Assembly: GCA_963969365.1 (NCBI GenBank) | Contig: OZ017751.1 | Coordinates: 1,674,001-1,738,000, forward strand | Source: Asterochloris sp. CNOR1 | Lineage: Eukaryota; Chlorophyta; Trebouxiophyceae; Trebouxiales; Trebouxiaceae | Length of the DNA stretch: 64,000 bases | Reading direction: 5' to 3' | Shown here: positions 35,601 to 46,781 of the stretch, in pieces | Layout of the letters: each line of letters opens with the position of its first letter | Numbering within the stretch: the first letter of the stretch is position 1 | Position numbers and translations under genes: made by a program | The notes under the pieces: generated by a model | The model's input: the letters and a program-made list of their open reading frames with translations, nothing else | Databases searched by the model: none | Told to the model about the DNA's origin: nothing

Positions 35601-38600
35601 GTCCTGCAGCGGTGCTGCAGTTGTCAGAGAGCTGCATGGGGACCTGTGCGCCAGCCCACCAGTCTGTGAGACGTGAATCATTGCACTGCACAATGGACGG
35701 GAAGGCCGAAGCCACCAGCTGCAGCCTGGTCTGCAGCAGGCTTGACAGCACAGACAACGTGCTGTCTGCCAGCAGATGGCGACCCAGGGGGCGCTCGACC
35801 AGTGCTGGGGCCATATATGCCACATCGCTGCGTAAGCCGGACTGGCCGTCATCCATGCGCAGCCGCTGCCATGCCAGGAGGGTCCCCGCCAGCCCGCTGC
35901 CGGAGCCTTGCTGGCCAGCATGCATCAGCAGCCGCCGCCCGCTGCCGGCGCTAGGCTGCAGAAATGCTCCAGTAGAGAAGGCAGTCACTCTGAACGGGAC
36001 TTGGATGACATACACTACGTTGCCTGCCGAGCTGTTGGATAACGAGTAATTGGCCAGGATGGAGAAATTGAGAATCTGAACCTGCAGGTGGCGGAGCAGC
36101 TTCCTCATGTTAGCAGCTCCTGAGTTTAGCAGAGGCAACGCCCTGACCAAGCTGCTCCAAGCTTCAGAGGCAACAGTCACACGGTGCACAAGCAGGCAGT
36201 GCTGGGCTGCCCCTCAAGAAGCAGGAGGATGCCCGGTGCTTCAAGCAGGCGTTGCTCCTTTGGGCTGGCCCACATTCAGCACGGCTAGCAAGGCATGGCG
36301 CCCAAAAGGAATGGTCAGGTGCATGGCAGGGTGGTCATCTCATCAGGAGTCACCTGGAAATCATCAACGCCCAGAGTGGGGTACACAGTGTCCAGAGTGC
36401 CGACATTGGTGCCGTTCCCAATTACATACGCAATATAGTCGCTGAGCGCCACTGCTGTCGCGTCGCTCATGCCTGTGGTGGCATGGCTCTCATTCTGAGC
36501 CAGAGCCAGACGGTAGGCTATGGAAGAGGTGTTGCCTGCCCCAGCAATGAGCAGCTGCAGTATCCATGAAGGTGCTCAGAACAGGAGCTGCTGGGTTTGT
36601 GACTCAGCAAGCAGTCGTTTTAGCATGTTGACGTGGCCTGTGGCTGCCCCTAGTGGCCTGAGGCAGCTTCAGCCGCCAACGGCTTCATCTGCAATGCACA
36701 GCAACGTTGCACAATCTCTTTGCCCACATAGCCTCACCTGTGCATCTACGAAGCCCACCTCTTCCACGATGACAGGAAGAACAAGTGCTTGTGCAACCAG
36801 GCCATTGGCATCAGTGAGGGTGTACCGGACAAGGTACCTGCACATCAACGCACATTCCCAGGACAGGCCAGGGGGCAAGTGCTGGGGCATCGCAGCATCC
36901 AAGCACCATCTTGAACAGTCATCAGCCTCAGGCACTTTGAAGAAGGAAGCACCCAAACAGAAAGCTGCACACCTGCCTGGCAAGCAGATGCCCTGCTGCA
37001 GCTGTGAAAGGGAGCATGGAAGGCACAGGCGCCCTGCCGAGGCTGTACAGACAGCGGTGAGGTTGGCCTGCACCAGGCCGGAGACATCCGTGCTGCCGGT
37101 GGCTGCTGTGGTTGTGCAGTTTGTGGCGTTCCCTGCAGCATGATCCCAGCTGTTGGTCCTGCTCAGACTTCACAAGCACCAGCAAGAGGGTACAGGCAGG
37201 AGCCCTGCCAAGCTCGCCCCTCACCTGCTGGGCAGGGCGTCAGTGCAAAGGGTGCAGGCAACCCATATTGCAGCACCAAGGAGTTGTTCCTTAGAGCTGC
37301 CAATGCTTCAGCTGTGTACTGCACTGACGGCAGGGCTGCAGGTGGGAGTATGTTGGCTGTGTAGCAGGGCGCCGCCTGGCAGGTGCCATTGCAGTTGTAT
37401 GTCTTGCCTGCGGAGCACGCAAAGACTCAACAAACTCCCTGCGTGTCTAACTGCGCAGCCATCGGTGAGAAGCCATGGAATAATCTGAGTCTGCCAGATT
37501 GTCTGCTGGGTCCTGCCAAGGTGAGTTGGGCAAAGCATGAGGTGGCAGGCTTGCTGTTCCGCACCTTGAGGGCACACAATGAGAATTGTGCGGTTGACTG
37601 TGGCTTTCAGGTCAGGTCTGCCAGGATAGATCACAGAGAATGGCACTGCCACCATGGTGCCAGCGGGCAGGCTGGTGTTGAGCTGGCAGTTGGCCAGACC
37701 AATCTGCCAGAACGCCTGACCTGCACCAATTTGCTCAGAACGCTCAAGAGCACTGCAACCATCAGGGGCTAGCACATCAATCTCACAAACAACGCTTAGG
37801 TGTTTCTGTGCCCATGAGCCAAGGCACTCACTGTCCAGGGGCTGCACAGACCGCAGCAGGTAGCCACATGTTCAGCCCCGGGGTGTCTGGGTCCATGGCA
37901 TGCACAAACAGAGTGCATCCATCGCCTCCAGCTCTGTGGCCTCGGCTTCAGTGCCTGGCAGCTCAAGCACTCCTTGCTTGGGGACACTGCAGCTCCTCAC
38001 CATTGCAGCCTGCTGTGCTGCAGTTGGCTGGAGCACAGGCCACCACATACTGCGTGAGGTTGTCGCCCGTGCTGCTGGTGGCCATGGCTCCAAGCTCACA
38101 GGGCCGCTGCTGCGTGGGTACCTGCCCATTCCCACACCTGAGGTAGCTCTGCCCCTGGTACAGCTGTAAGGCGTCATGCAGGCTGCCACCAGTGTTCAGG
38201 TCGATGCTAGGCGCCACTAGAGGCCTGACATGCTCAGATGAGCATAGGCAGACATTGAACAAGCAGAACCTGCCTGCACAGCACAAGCAGGCGCGGTCAG
38301 GTCAGCAATGTGAGTGTGTGCTGCAGGAACTCCACCTGCGGTGATGGTTTGCTGCCATGGGACAGTGCTGGGGCCAGCACCAGACGAACCCTGCAGGCGC
38401 TGCAGACACAGCCACTGCAGAGAACCTTGCGGGCTCATCTTTGTGCCAGAGCTGACAGTATTGCAGAGCAGGCAGGGAGGATGAAGCCCTCACCAGCAGA
38501 GGAGTTGGAGGTCGCACAGGGCCCTGTCAGGCGTGGCACCACTGCGCCAGATGTGTTGGCCTGCATCAGTAACCACAGCAGCATCACAGGTGAAGACCTG

Positions 38601-41600
38601 ACTGTCTGGGATGTGCAGCCAGTCCATGGGTTCACATGCACACCTTGGGATGCCACCAATGCTTGCAAAGGGGCAGCCTGGCCAAGCTGCGCTGCTATGT
38701 GCACTGTGCACCGTGAGCATCTTTGCACAGCATGGTAGGCCACCATTGTTGGAGGGGGCGACCTGGCCTGCTCTGCTCACCAGGGGAGTTGGGGTGGGTG
38801 CAGGCGTGCTGGAGGGGCTTGCACTGCTTGCCAAGGCTGTGGGACTTGGCATTGCTGTGGCCGGTGACACTGCCATGCTGGGCGCAGGGGTGCTGGAAGG
38901 GCTGGCAGTGTTAGCTGTGGCCGCTGCTGTCATCGACACTGGTGCCGCTGTTGAGCTGGGAGCTGGGCCGGTGGTGCTGGGCGCTGCAGTGGAGGCTGCC
39001 AGGGCAGGTGTGCCTGTCGATGTGGCTGGAGCAGTTGAGCTTGGGGCCAGCGTCGCTGCCGTCTCTGGTGCAGGTGCAGGTGCTGTGCCAGGACCTGGCA
39101 TCGGTGCAGTGGTGCCTGTTGAGAGTGCAGCTGCTGTGGGGACTGGCTGTTCAGTAGTTGTGCTGGGCGCAGCACTTGTGGTACCAGGCGCAGAGCTTGT
39201 CGTGGGCTCTTCAGTTGTGGTAGTGCTGGGCGCAGCAGTCGTTGTGGGCTGTCGTGTTGTGGTGCTAGGAGCCTTTGTGGTGGTGCTGGGCACAGCAGTT
39301 GACGTGGGCTGTTCTGTTGTGGTGGTGGGAGCTGCTGTGGTGAGCGGCTCCTCTGTGGTGGTGCTGGGCGCAGCAGTTGTTGTGGGCACTTCTGTGGTGG
39401 AGCTGGGCGCAGCAGTGGTGGTCGGCTCTTCAGTGGTGGTGCTGGGCAACACAGTGGTTGTAGGCTCACTGGTGGTGGTGCTTGGTGCAGCTGTCATGGT
39501 GCTGCTGGGCACCACTGTGGTTGTAGGCTCAGCAGTAGTGGTGCTTGGCGCAGCTGTTGTGCTGCTGGGCGCTGGTGTGGTCGTGGGCTGCTGTGTGGCA
39601 GTGCTCGGTGGCACAGTGGTTGTGGGCTCTTCAGTGGTGGTGCTGGGCACCACTGTGGTTGTAGGCTCAGCAATAGTGGTGCTTGGCACAGCTGTGGTGC
39701 TGCTGGGCGCTGGTGTGGTCATGGGCTCCTGTGTGGTTGTGCTAGGCGCAGCTGTGGTGGTCGCTGGCGGTGGCGGACTGCAGGAAGGGGCCGGCTGTGT
39801 GCAAGGCTGAATTATAAAGGCTGAGGGGCAGGTCGTGCACCCGCAGACAGGAGATGGGACTGCCCTGAACCCTCATGCAGGTGCAGCAAACACCTCGAAG
39901 ATAGCAGTGGGCTGACAGGCAAAGGTGCAATATCTGCTGTTGGTGGACCTCAGGGCACTCACAATCTTTCAGAGAAAGATGACTCTGAAGTGGGTCACAG
40001 CAGACAAGACCTCCGCACCTTGGAGGTGGCGGCGGGCTGTCTGGCGGCGGTGGATTTGGCGGCGGCGGAGGACTGCAAGCAGCCCACACAACCAGTCAGA
40101 GACATCTGTGGACATTATCAGTCAACACTGCAGGTGTGTCACTGTGCATGATGAAGAGGTGTTGGAGCAGTGCGGCCAGCAGAGACAATGTCACCGGGTC
40201 TGGAGGACCCAAGGGCTAGATGTCGGCACAGCAGGGATGTAGCATCAGTGCACCACACAACGGTGGGCAGAGCAGGCAGAAGCACAGCACGTGCCTCGGC
40301 GGAGGCGGCATGTCAGGTGCCGCCGTGGTGGTGCTCGGCGCTGACGTGGTGGTTGCAGGAGCATTCGTGGTCGTGCTGAGCACTGCTGTAGTGGTAGTTG
40401 GTGGCGGTGGACTGCGCAGCACAGGCATAGCTTCCACAACAAAGGCCAAGTGCTGACAGCAAGCCTACTCAGTTGCATGGATGCAAGGTAGTGCAGTGCA
40501 ATGCCTGCACCTTGGAGGTGGCGGTGAGCTGTCAGGCGGGGGCGGACTTTCTGGTGGTGGTGGACTGCAATGGATGGAATCTGGTTCAGAGCGCTGCAAT
40601 GTGGGTGCAAGCTACAGCACTATGTAAGACTAGAGACCCCTTGGGGATGGCTAGGCAGATGTAGTGGCAGACTGAATGATGGCAGTTGCAATTGACAACA
40701 GCACAATGGGGCTGTGCAGCTGGAGAGATGGCGGTAAGAAGAAATGTGCAGCTGGTGGAGATCTGTGTGCAGAATTTGGGGAGGACCAAGTCCTTTCACA
40801 GCTGGTAGTGGCTGTCCATAGCTCATACCTGGGAGGTGGTGGCGGACTTGGAGGCGGCGGGGGGCTGCAGGCAGCGGCACATACTGGATCAGAGCGCTAC
40901 AAGCTTGGGACAAACACAAATGTGAACTTTCTTGTGGACATACCTTTCGGAAGGAGGCGGACTTGGCGGCGGTGGTGGACTGCAGGCAGAGCAGGGAAGA
41001 ATTCAAGCAGCTTGAGAGACCACCAGGTGTGCTCAGCTGATATGTTAGACTTGCATCCAGCTTTCAGCAATGCTTCGCACCTGGGAGGTGGTGGTGGACT
41101 AGAAGGTGGCGGGCTTGGTGGCGGCTGGCTGCAAGCAGCAGGCAGAAGGCTCTTAGAGCTCACCATGACAGCAGGCAGCAGTGAGAGCTAGCAAGTCAGC
41201 AGTACAGCTGGTGAAATCAGTGTCTGAAGTCTTTGAGTTAGACCAGACCCAGTAAACTGTCCACAGCGCATACCTGGGAGGTGGCGGACTTGGCGGCGGC
41301 GGCGGACTGCAGGCAGTGGCAGAAATTGGGTCAGAGCGCTGCCTTGTGGGGACAAACAAGCAGACAACTAACGTTTGTGAAACACACCTCTCGGGAGGAG
41401 GCGGACTCGGTGGCGGCGGTGGACTGCAGGCAGAGCCAAAAAGGACTCAAGCAACTTGAGAAACTATCATGTGTTCCCAGCTGATATGTAAGACTTGCAG
41501 CTTTCAGCAACGCTTCGCACTTGGGAGGTGGTGGTGGACTTGGAGGTGGCGGACTTGGTGGCGGCTGGCTGCAAGCAACAGGGCATTTGGCTGTTTCGGG

Positions 41601-44600
41601 TCATCATCATGGCAGGCAGCAGAGAGACATAGCAAGTCAGAGCTAGAGCAGGTGAAAATTGACAGTATGAAGACTTGGAGTCAGACCGACCCAGTAAACT
41701 GGCTGTCCACAGCGGATACCTGGGAGGAGGCGGACTTGGCGGCGGAGGTGGACTGCAGACAGAGCAGGAAAGGACTCAAGTAAGTTGAGAACTACTAGGC
41801 ATTCCCAGCTAATATATAAGACTTGCATCCAGCTTCCAACAACGCTTCGCACTTGGGAGGTGGTGGTGGACTTGGAGAAGGCGGAGGCGGGCTTGGTGGC
41901 GGCTGGCTGCAAGCAGCAGGCATGAGGCTTTAAATGCTCACCAAGACAGAAGGCAGCAGCAAGAGCTAGCAAGTCAGCAGTAAAGCTGGTGGAGGCGGGC
42001 TTGGTGGCGGCTGGCTGCAAGCAGCAGGCACTTGGCCTTCAAAGCTCATCATCACAGCAGGCAGCAGTCGAGCTCGCAGATCAGATGTGAGGACGGTGAG
42101 ATAATGGTATCAAGCATGTTGGCTGAGACTAAGATCAGCAAAAGCTGCAGCTTGGCGGTCTACAACGCATACCTGGGAGGTGGTGGCGGACTTGATGGCG
42201 GCGGCGGACTGCAGGCAGCGAAATTGACGGCTTCATGCACCAATTTGGGACAACACATAACAGGCTTGTTGATGGTATCTCAGCATGTCTGCCTGGCAGC
42301 AATGAGCAACTTTGAAACATTGATGCATGCAACCACGTGCCTTGGGGGCGGCGGAGGACTTGGAGGTGGCGGCGGACTGCAGGCAGCAGCACTGTCAGTA
42401 CAACTAAGAGCAAGCGCGGAAGCATTCAAGTGGCAGGTGTTGAAGACTAACATGACACTTCAGCAATGGCAGGTCTGCTGCACATACTTTGGCAGACCAG
42501 GCGGTGGGGGAGGGCTGCAGGCAGCAGGAGAGGACAGATTGCGACTTGAAATATCACCACTGATCCTTAGCCGTGTCAGGCAGACAGCCAAGTTCCAGCT
42601 GCCGGAATGCACCTGGGAGGGGGCGGCGGGCTGGGAGGCGGTGGGCTAGGTGGTGGCGGGCTGCAAGCAGCACATAGAGTCCTTCTATCAGCTGATATTC
42701 AGTAAGACCAGGCAGCAGTGACTGTCAGAAGCCAGACTTGCTTATGAGATCTTGGCATCCAGCATGATTGCTGTCACCAAAATCATCAACTGCTGGCAGT
42801 CTAGCTGTCCACAGTGCACACCTGGGAGGCGGTGGTGGACTTGGCGGAGGTGGCGGACTGCAAGCAGCGAAGAGATGGCATTGCTGTATTCACAATCCAG
42901 TCTTTCTGGAGGCCAGGAGCAATGCTGTAACACAAACTCATGCAGAGCACATGCCTTGGGGGCGGTGGCGGACTTGGAGGCGGCGGGGGACTGCAGGCAG
43001 CGCGACCACGACATGGCAGTCTGATCAACTGCCACCATAATTGCCACACACATGGCAACCCTGAGTCAATCTGCATGGCCTTCCACCAATGGCAGGTCTG
43101 CTGTGCACATCTTGCCGGAGTATTGGGCAAGGGAGGGGTACAGGGAGGAGAGGGTTGTCAAGCATGCCTTAGACCGATCCAAGAAACACACCAGGTTTTG
43201 TCAGCCATCATGCCAGACATGCAGCGACTTTGGCACAAAGAGTGCATGCTGCGCACCTGGGGGGTGGTGGTGGACTGGGAGGCGGCGGGCTAGGTGGCGG
43301 CGGGCTGCAGCCAGCACGCATTGGGCCTTCACAGCTGAACATTTGTGGCATGGAGCAGCAATAAGAGCCAGCAAGCCGGACTTAATGCTGGTAGATCTGG
43401 TGATCTGCATTGGCCACCACTAAATCCAGTCAAAGCCCACAGCACATACCTGGGAGGTGGCGGCGGACTGCAACACAAAGGCGTGTAAGTTACTATGTCA
43501 TATGCCGTACTGAACACCGGGAAGACGTAGTAGCAGCAAGGCATGTGCTGGATGCGCACCTGGGAGGAGGCGGCGGGTTTGGTGGAGGCGGGTGAGGAGG
43601 AGGCGGACTGCAGGCAATCATGGTGGCCCTTGCATTCTAGCGTTGGTGCCAAAAGTTGATATAAAGTTATGAGGCATTGTGGTGATTCATCGCACTGTCC
43701 ACAGCACATACCTGGGAGGTGGTGGTGGACTTGGCGGAGGCGGCGGACTGCAAGCAGCGCAGGAGATGGCATTGCTGTAAGCAAAAGCCAGTCTTCTGAA
43801 GGCTAGGAACAACAGTGTAGCACCAAGACATGCAGAGTACATGCCTTGGGGGCGGCGGCGGACTTGGAGGCAGCGGTGGACTGCAGGCAGCGTAACCATG
43901 ACATGGCAGTCTCATCGAATGCAACCATGATTGCCACACATATAGGAACCTTGAGTCGATTTGCATGGCCTTCCACCAATGGCAGGTCTGCTGTGCACAT
44001 CTTGCCGGAGTAATGGGCAAGGGAGGGGTACAGGCAGGAGAGGACTCAAGGCTGCCTCAAAGCGATCCAAAAAACACACCAGGTTTTGTCAGCCATTGTG
44101 TCAGACATGCAGCGACTTTGGCACAAAGAGTGCATGCTGCGCACCTGGGGGGTGGTGGTGGACTGGGAGGCGGCGGGCTAGGTGGCGGTGGGCTGCAGCC
44201 AGCACGCATTGGGCCCTCATAGCTGATCTTTGGTGGCATGAGGCAGCAGTAAGAGCCAGCAAGCCGGACTTTATGCTGACCAGCATGTTGGCCACCACTA
44301 AATCCAGTCAAAGCCCACAGCACATACCTGGGAGGTGGCGGCGGACTGCAACACAAAGGCATGTGTCAGCAGCTCATGTCTATTGTGCAGCGCTGAACAG
44401 CAAGAAGACCCAGTAGCAGCAAGGCATGTGCTGAATGCGCACCTGGGAGGAGGCGGCGGACTTGGTGGAGGCGGGTGAGGAGGTGGCGGACTGCAGGCAA
44501 ACATGGTGGCCCTTGCATCTTAGCGCTGGTGTCAAAACTTGGTATAAGGGTAGCAGGCATCTTGCAGCCTGCTGCGCACAGTGTAAAGCACAGCAGTGAA

Positions 44601-45616
44601 CTTGCCTTGGCGGGGGTGGAGGAGAAGGAGGAGGAGATGGAGGCCTGCAGCAGCCATACAGGGCTTGAAAATGCCATCCCACCCCGTCAGCTGGTGCTGC
44701 GTTGGACCTTGACATGATGCTGCTGCAGACATGGGGCTGCAGATCGCCTCTTCTTAGACCTCAGTGGGGGTTGCTCCGCAGACATCGGCTGGACCATGGC
44801 ATGGGGTGCAGCTAAGGCGCTAAGGCACAGAAGCGCAGTGGCTCACGGCGGTGAAGGCGGTGGAGGCGGTGGAGGCGGTGGAGGGCTGAACCCCAAAATC
44901 GTGCCCACCACCTGTGGCAGGCCAAACGGAGCTGCAGTAGTTTGTTGCAGCTGACGCCTGCTGTGCTGCTTTTCATCCTGAGTGGGCCTGCATGGTCACA
45001 GCAGCCTGATGTGTGCACGCTGCTATCATGGTCTGGTCTGCAGCATCGTAATGCCTGCTGGCACGGCGAGCTCACCAGGGACCAACATGTGCAGGGGTTG
45101 CCACCTGCAGGGTTGGCATGAGCTCAGTTCAGCGGACTCCGCAAGAGATGCAGCACAGCACAGAGGCAGGTGTCACCAAAGGCTCCTCTACCTTTCGTTC
45201 AGGCACAGAGCTAGGGCTTAGCGCAGGCGCAGCCATCTGGAGGCGGACAAAGTGCTCCTGCTGCACCCAGTCTGTATATGGCCTGCAGCAGGGTGGCAGA
45301 GGCTTCGGATGCCACCTCCTGTGCAGGTGCAGTCTCCAGCACATGGCCATGCTTCATTGTGTCCTTGACACTCACGCCGCATGGCTTCTGTCCTGAGGCT
45401 GCCAGCCGCTTGCTGCAGGTAACAATTCCCTGATGGCATTCCAACATTTCCCTGCAGGCAGCAGAGAAGGGTGCTTTCACACATAAGCCTTGGGACGGCG
45501 ACACAGGGCAAAGGTGGCCATTCACCTGGTGCAGCACTCGATGCTGAAGAGCAGAGGACGGCCACATTGGTCACTAGCAATGCCACAACCAGTCCAAGCA
45601 CCAGCCTGGTGCCCAT
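29661..45616 (-). CDS. Polycystin-family cation channel with Ser-Pro rod and mucin-like stalk
   Basis: This very large gene should encode a plasma- or ciliary-membrane channel with a long extracellular N-terminus. It starts with a signal peptide (MGTRLVLGLVVALLVTNV, exon 45526-45616). A rod of Ser-Pro4/5 repeats (44.9-40.0 kb) and a Thr-rich exon (39.8-38.5 kb) follow. Next come Cys- and Asn-rich extracellular segments; one (YLVRYTLTDANGLVAQALVL, about 36.8 kb) resembles hyalin/Ig-like repeats. The polycystin domain is recognised at 33.2-34.1 kb by GSFLDGSTQQLQLKLATLN followed by PRGPVWGFILIDF. Membrane helices follow: FIFIFQTVRHLIWAL, FLQCLTVVVLVLRLA, LLGITAVLLMLGVFFVITAG and ALVLFLLLAVRCVLQPLML. 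Cytoplasmic exons continue to at least 29661-29854 (LRRDLREQVDRRHHHIWQR). No EF-hand is seen. The exact exon set, the ion selectivity and the C-terminus are uncertain; the family call rests on the polycystin domain plus helices. Confidence 0.7.
31325..34151 (-). other. Polycystin domain and transmembrane helices
   Basis: In 3' order: an extracellular stretch with YNYGWDAVFAPFASMWRRDL (34.0-34.1 kb), then the hallmark LLQEGSFLDGSTQQLQL (33.3-33.4 kb), the strand-rich core of the polycystin-mucolipin extracellular domain. A first helix region at 32.9-33.1 kb and further helices at 32.2, 31.9 and 31.5 kb follow. The last helix runs into a basic-acidic segment, HRWRQELEARRLQ, as S6 does in polycystins. 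The pore loop is not identified. Confidence 0.65.
38490..39772 (-). other. Thr/Pro/Ser-rich mucin-like stalk exon
   Basis: A long exon opens with SPPPATTTAAPSTTT and runs for about 300 residues of imperfect units such as STTTAEPTTTVVPSTTTEEP, then becomes Ala/Pro-rich (TPAPTPTPL). It continues the reading phase of the proline micro-exons. A short micro-exon at about 40299-40414 mixes both types (SPPPPTTTTAVLSTTTNAP). Such stretches are heavily O-glycosylated and extended in known proteins. The right edge of the coding part near 38.5-38.7 kb is uncertain. Confidence 0.65.
40000..44900 (-). repeat. Array of proline micro-exons encoding a Ser-Pro rod
   Basis: About 25 short exons on the - strand read CTGCAG|(T/C)CCGCC...CCCAG|GT. 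Lengths I could count are 18 bases (43450-43467, 44328-44345), 36 bases (43712-43747) and about 48 bases (near 44150 and 43260). Each is a multiple of three and begins and ends in phase 1. Spliced together, the final AG of one and the first T or C of the next form a Ser codon, so the product is continuous Ser-Pro4/5. This is the extensin/hydroxyproline-rich motif of algal wall and mastigoneme proteins, which folds as a polyproline II rod. Introns are about 80-300 bases. Several donors are GC (AAG|GCATGT near 42955 and 43850). Confidence 0.75.
42820..44510 (-). repeat. Tandem duplication of about 0.88 kb in the proline array
   Basis: Segment 42.82-43.61 kb is repeated at 43.71-44.50 kb with high identity in exons and introns. 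Matched landmarks lie 890, 888 and 878 bases apart: TTCCACCAATGGCAGGTCTG (43081 and 43971), GCGCACCTGG (43251 and 44139) and the 18-base micro-exon (43450 and 44328). Each copy carries about five micro-exons. Retained intron similarity suggests a recent event. Confidence 0.85.
45526..45616 (-). other. Signal-peptide exon of the polycystin-like gene
   Basis: The exon encodes MGTRLVLGLVVALLVTNVAV followed by LCSSASSAAP, a short basic start, a hydrophobic core and small residues suited to signal peptidase. The donor is CCAG|GTGAAT. A possible acceptor (CTCTGCAG) lies upstream in the same frame, so an extra 5' exon is possible, but this ATG best explains a secreted or membrane N-terminus. Confidence 0.6.
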
Positions 45617-46781
45617 GAGGGAGTCAGCTAGGTTGCGCCTGCAGAGAGTGGAAGAGCCATTGAGATTTGCGTCAAGTGTGGACAACACAAGCTCTGAACA
45701 AGCCATCCCCCAACTTTGTCTTCAGCAGAGATCATCAGGTACAAGCCCAGCAAAGCCAGCTGTACTTGACATTGGAAAGTGCAATGATGATCAGGCAGGG
45801 CAAATAGATGTGCTGCCTTACACATGTCATTTCAGGGAACACCTGCCATCCTTATTGCTTATCACGCAGAGAGCCAACTGACAGCGTGAACCTAAGAGGC
45901 TAGACAATGAAGAAGATGAGGTGGATCATGATGTCATGATCCATGCATGATTCACGCGGTCGAGTTATGCAACCACTTAAAAGGCCCACGGCATCAGGCT
46001 CGCACGCGCAGCACCTGTACTTCGTTTGGTTGGCCGTAGCCTGTAGCTGCCTGGGCCATTCGAAAGGGGGAGCACATGCTGACAGCAGGGCCTTGTAGCT
46101 TTGGCTGGTTGAGGGTTTGACTTTGCACAGCATGCAGCCATGCTTGTGCACGACCTGCAGATGTTTTTGGCAGGGATGTGCAGCTATTTGCGCACTCAGG
46201 TGTGCACATCCTGCTGCTGCAGAGTCAGGACGCGTCGCGCCCACCTGGGACCTCATATGCAAAGAATGAGGGCCAGCTGGACTGTACTGCACCTTCCAAG
46301 GACCCACTGTGACACTGTTGCAGCCAAGGAGGTGCATGCAGCACCTGCTGAGCTCACGCAGCAGCCAGCCAGCCTGCAGACAGGCCAGGGTCGCATTTTG
46401 CTGAAGCTCAAATCGGTGGCACACCTCACAGCCTGCCCCTTGTGCCTTGCTCCAAGCAAGAGCCATGCTGCTCACATTCACATGAGCTGGTGCCTGGATG
46501 TACTAGTTGGCTGCGGTACTCTGCCAAGGTCAACCCAGGTGCTGGCGCTGTGCAGTTGCAGTGGGCCCTGTGCATGGCAGTTGACAGGAGGCTGCAGGCA
46601 GGGCAGGTCAGCAGACGTACTGAGGCCCCCAAGATGAAGCTGACCTGCCTGCACTTGCTGCAGCTTGCAGCGGCCCCCAGTCCTGTTTGTCAGCCGTTGG
46701 TTTTGCTGGTCAGACAATGCCAACAAAATCTGGTGCGACTCCCATGACCACAACGGGCCATGCATTACATGTGATGCCTTC
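45617..46781. other. Upstream of the polycystin-like gene; one weak reading frame
   Basis: About 1.2 kb with no recognised gene. It holds a 193-codon - strand frame at 45900-46481, Cys-rich and ending in a hydrophobic LIFFIV, followed 78 bases later by a - strand TGTAA at 45818-45822. That signal is the only support for a small gene here; the composition is otherwise like noncoding DNA. The polycystin promoter should lie in this stretch. Confidence 0.3.

Noticed and set aside
34987-36189. Single 400-codon - strand exon
   Set aside because: The right part is coding, but the frame drifts into intron-like sequence on the left; I treat it as several polycystin exons.
38611-39810. 399-codon + strand frame rich in Val and Gly
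   Set aside because: It is the antisense of the Thr-rich stalk exon; the repeat composition keeps both strands open.
40000-44900. CRISPR-like or satellite array
   Set aside because: The repeated blocks are coding micro-exons with splice sites and unequal spacers.
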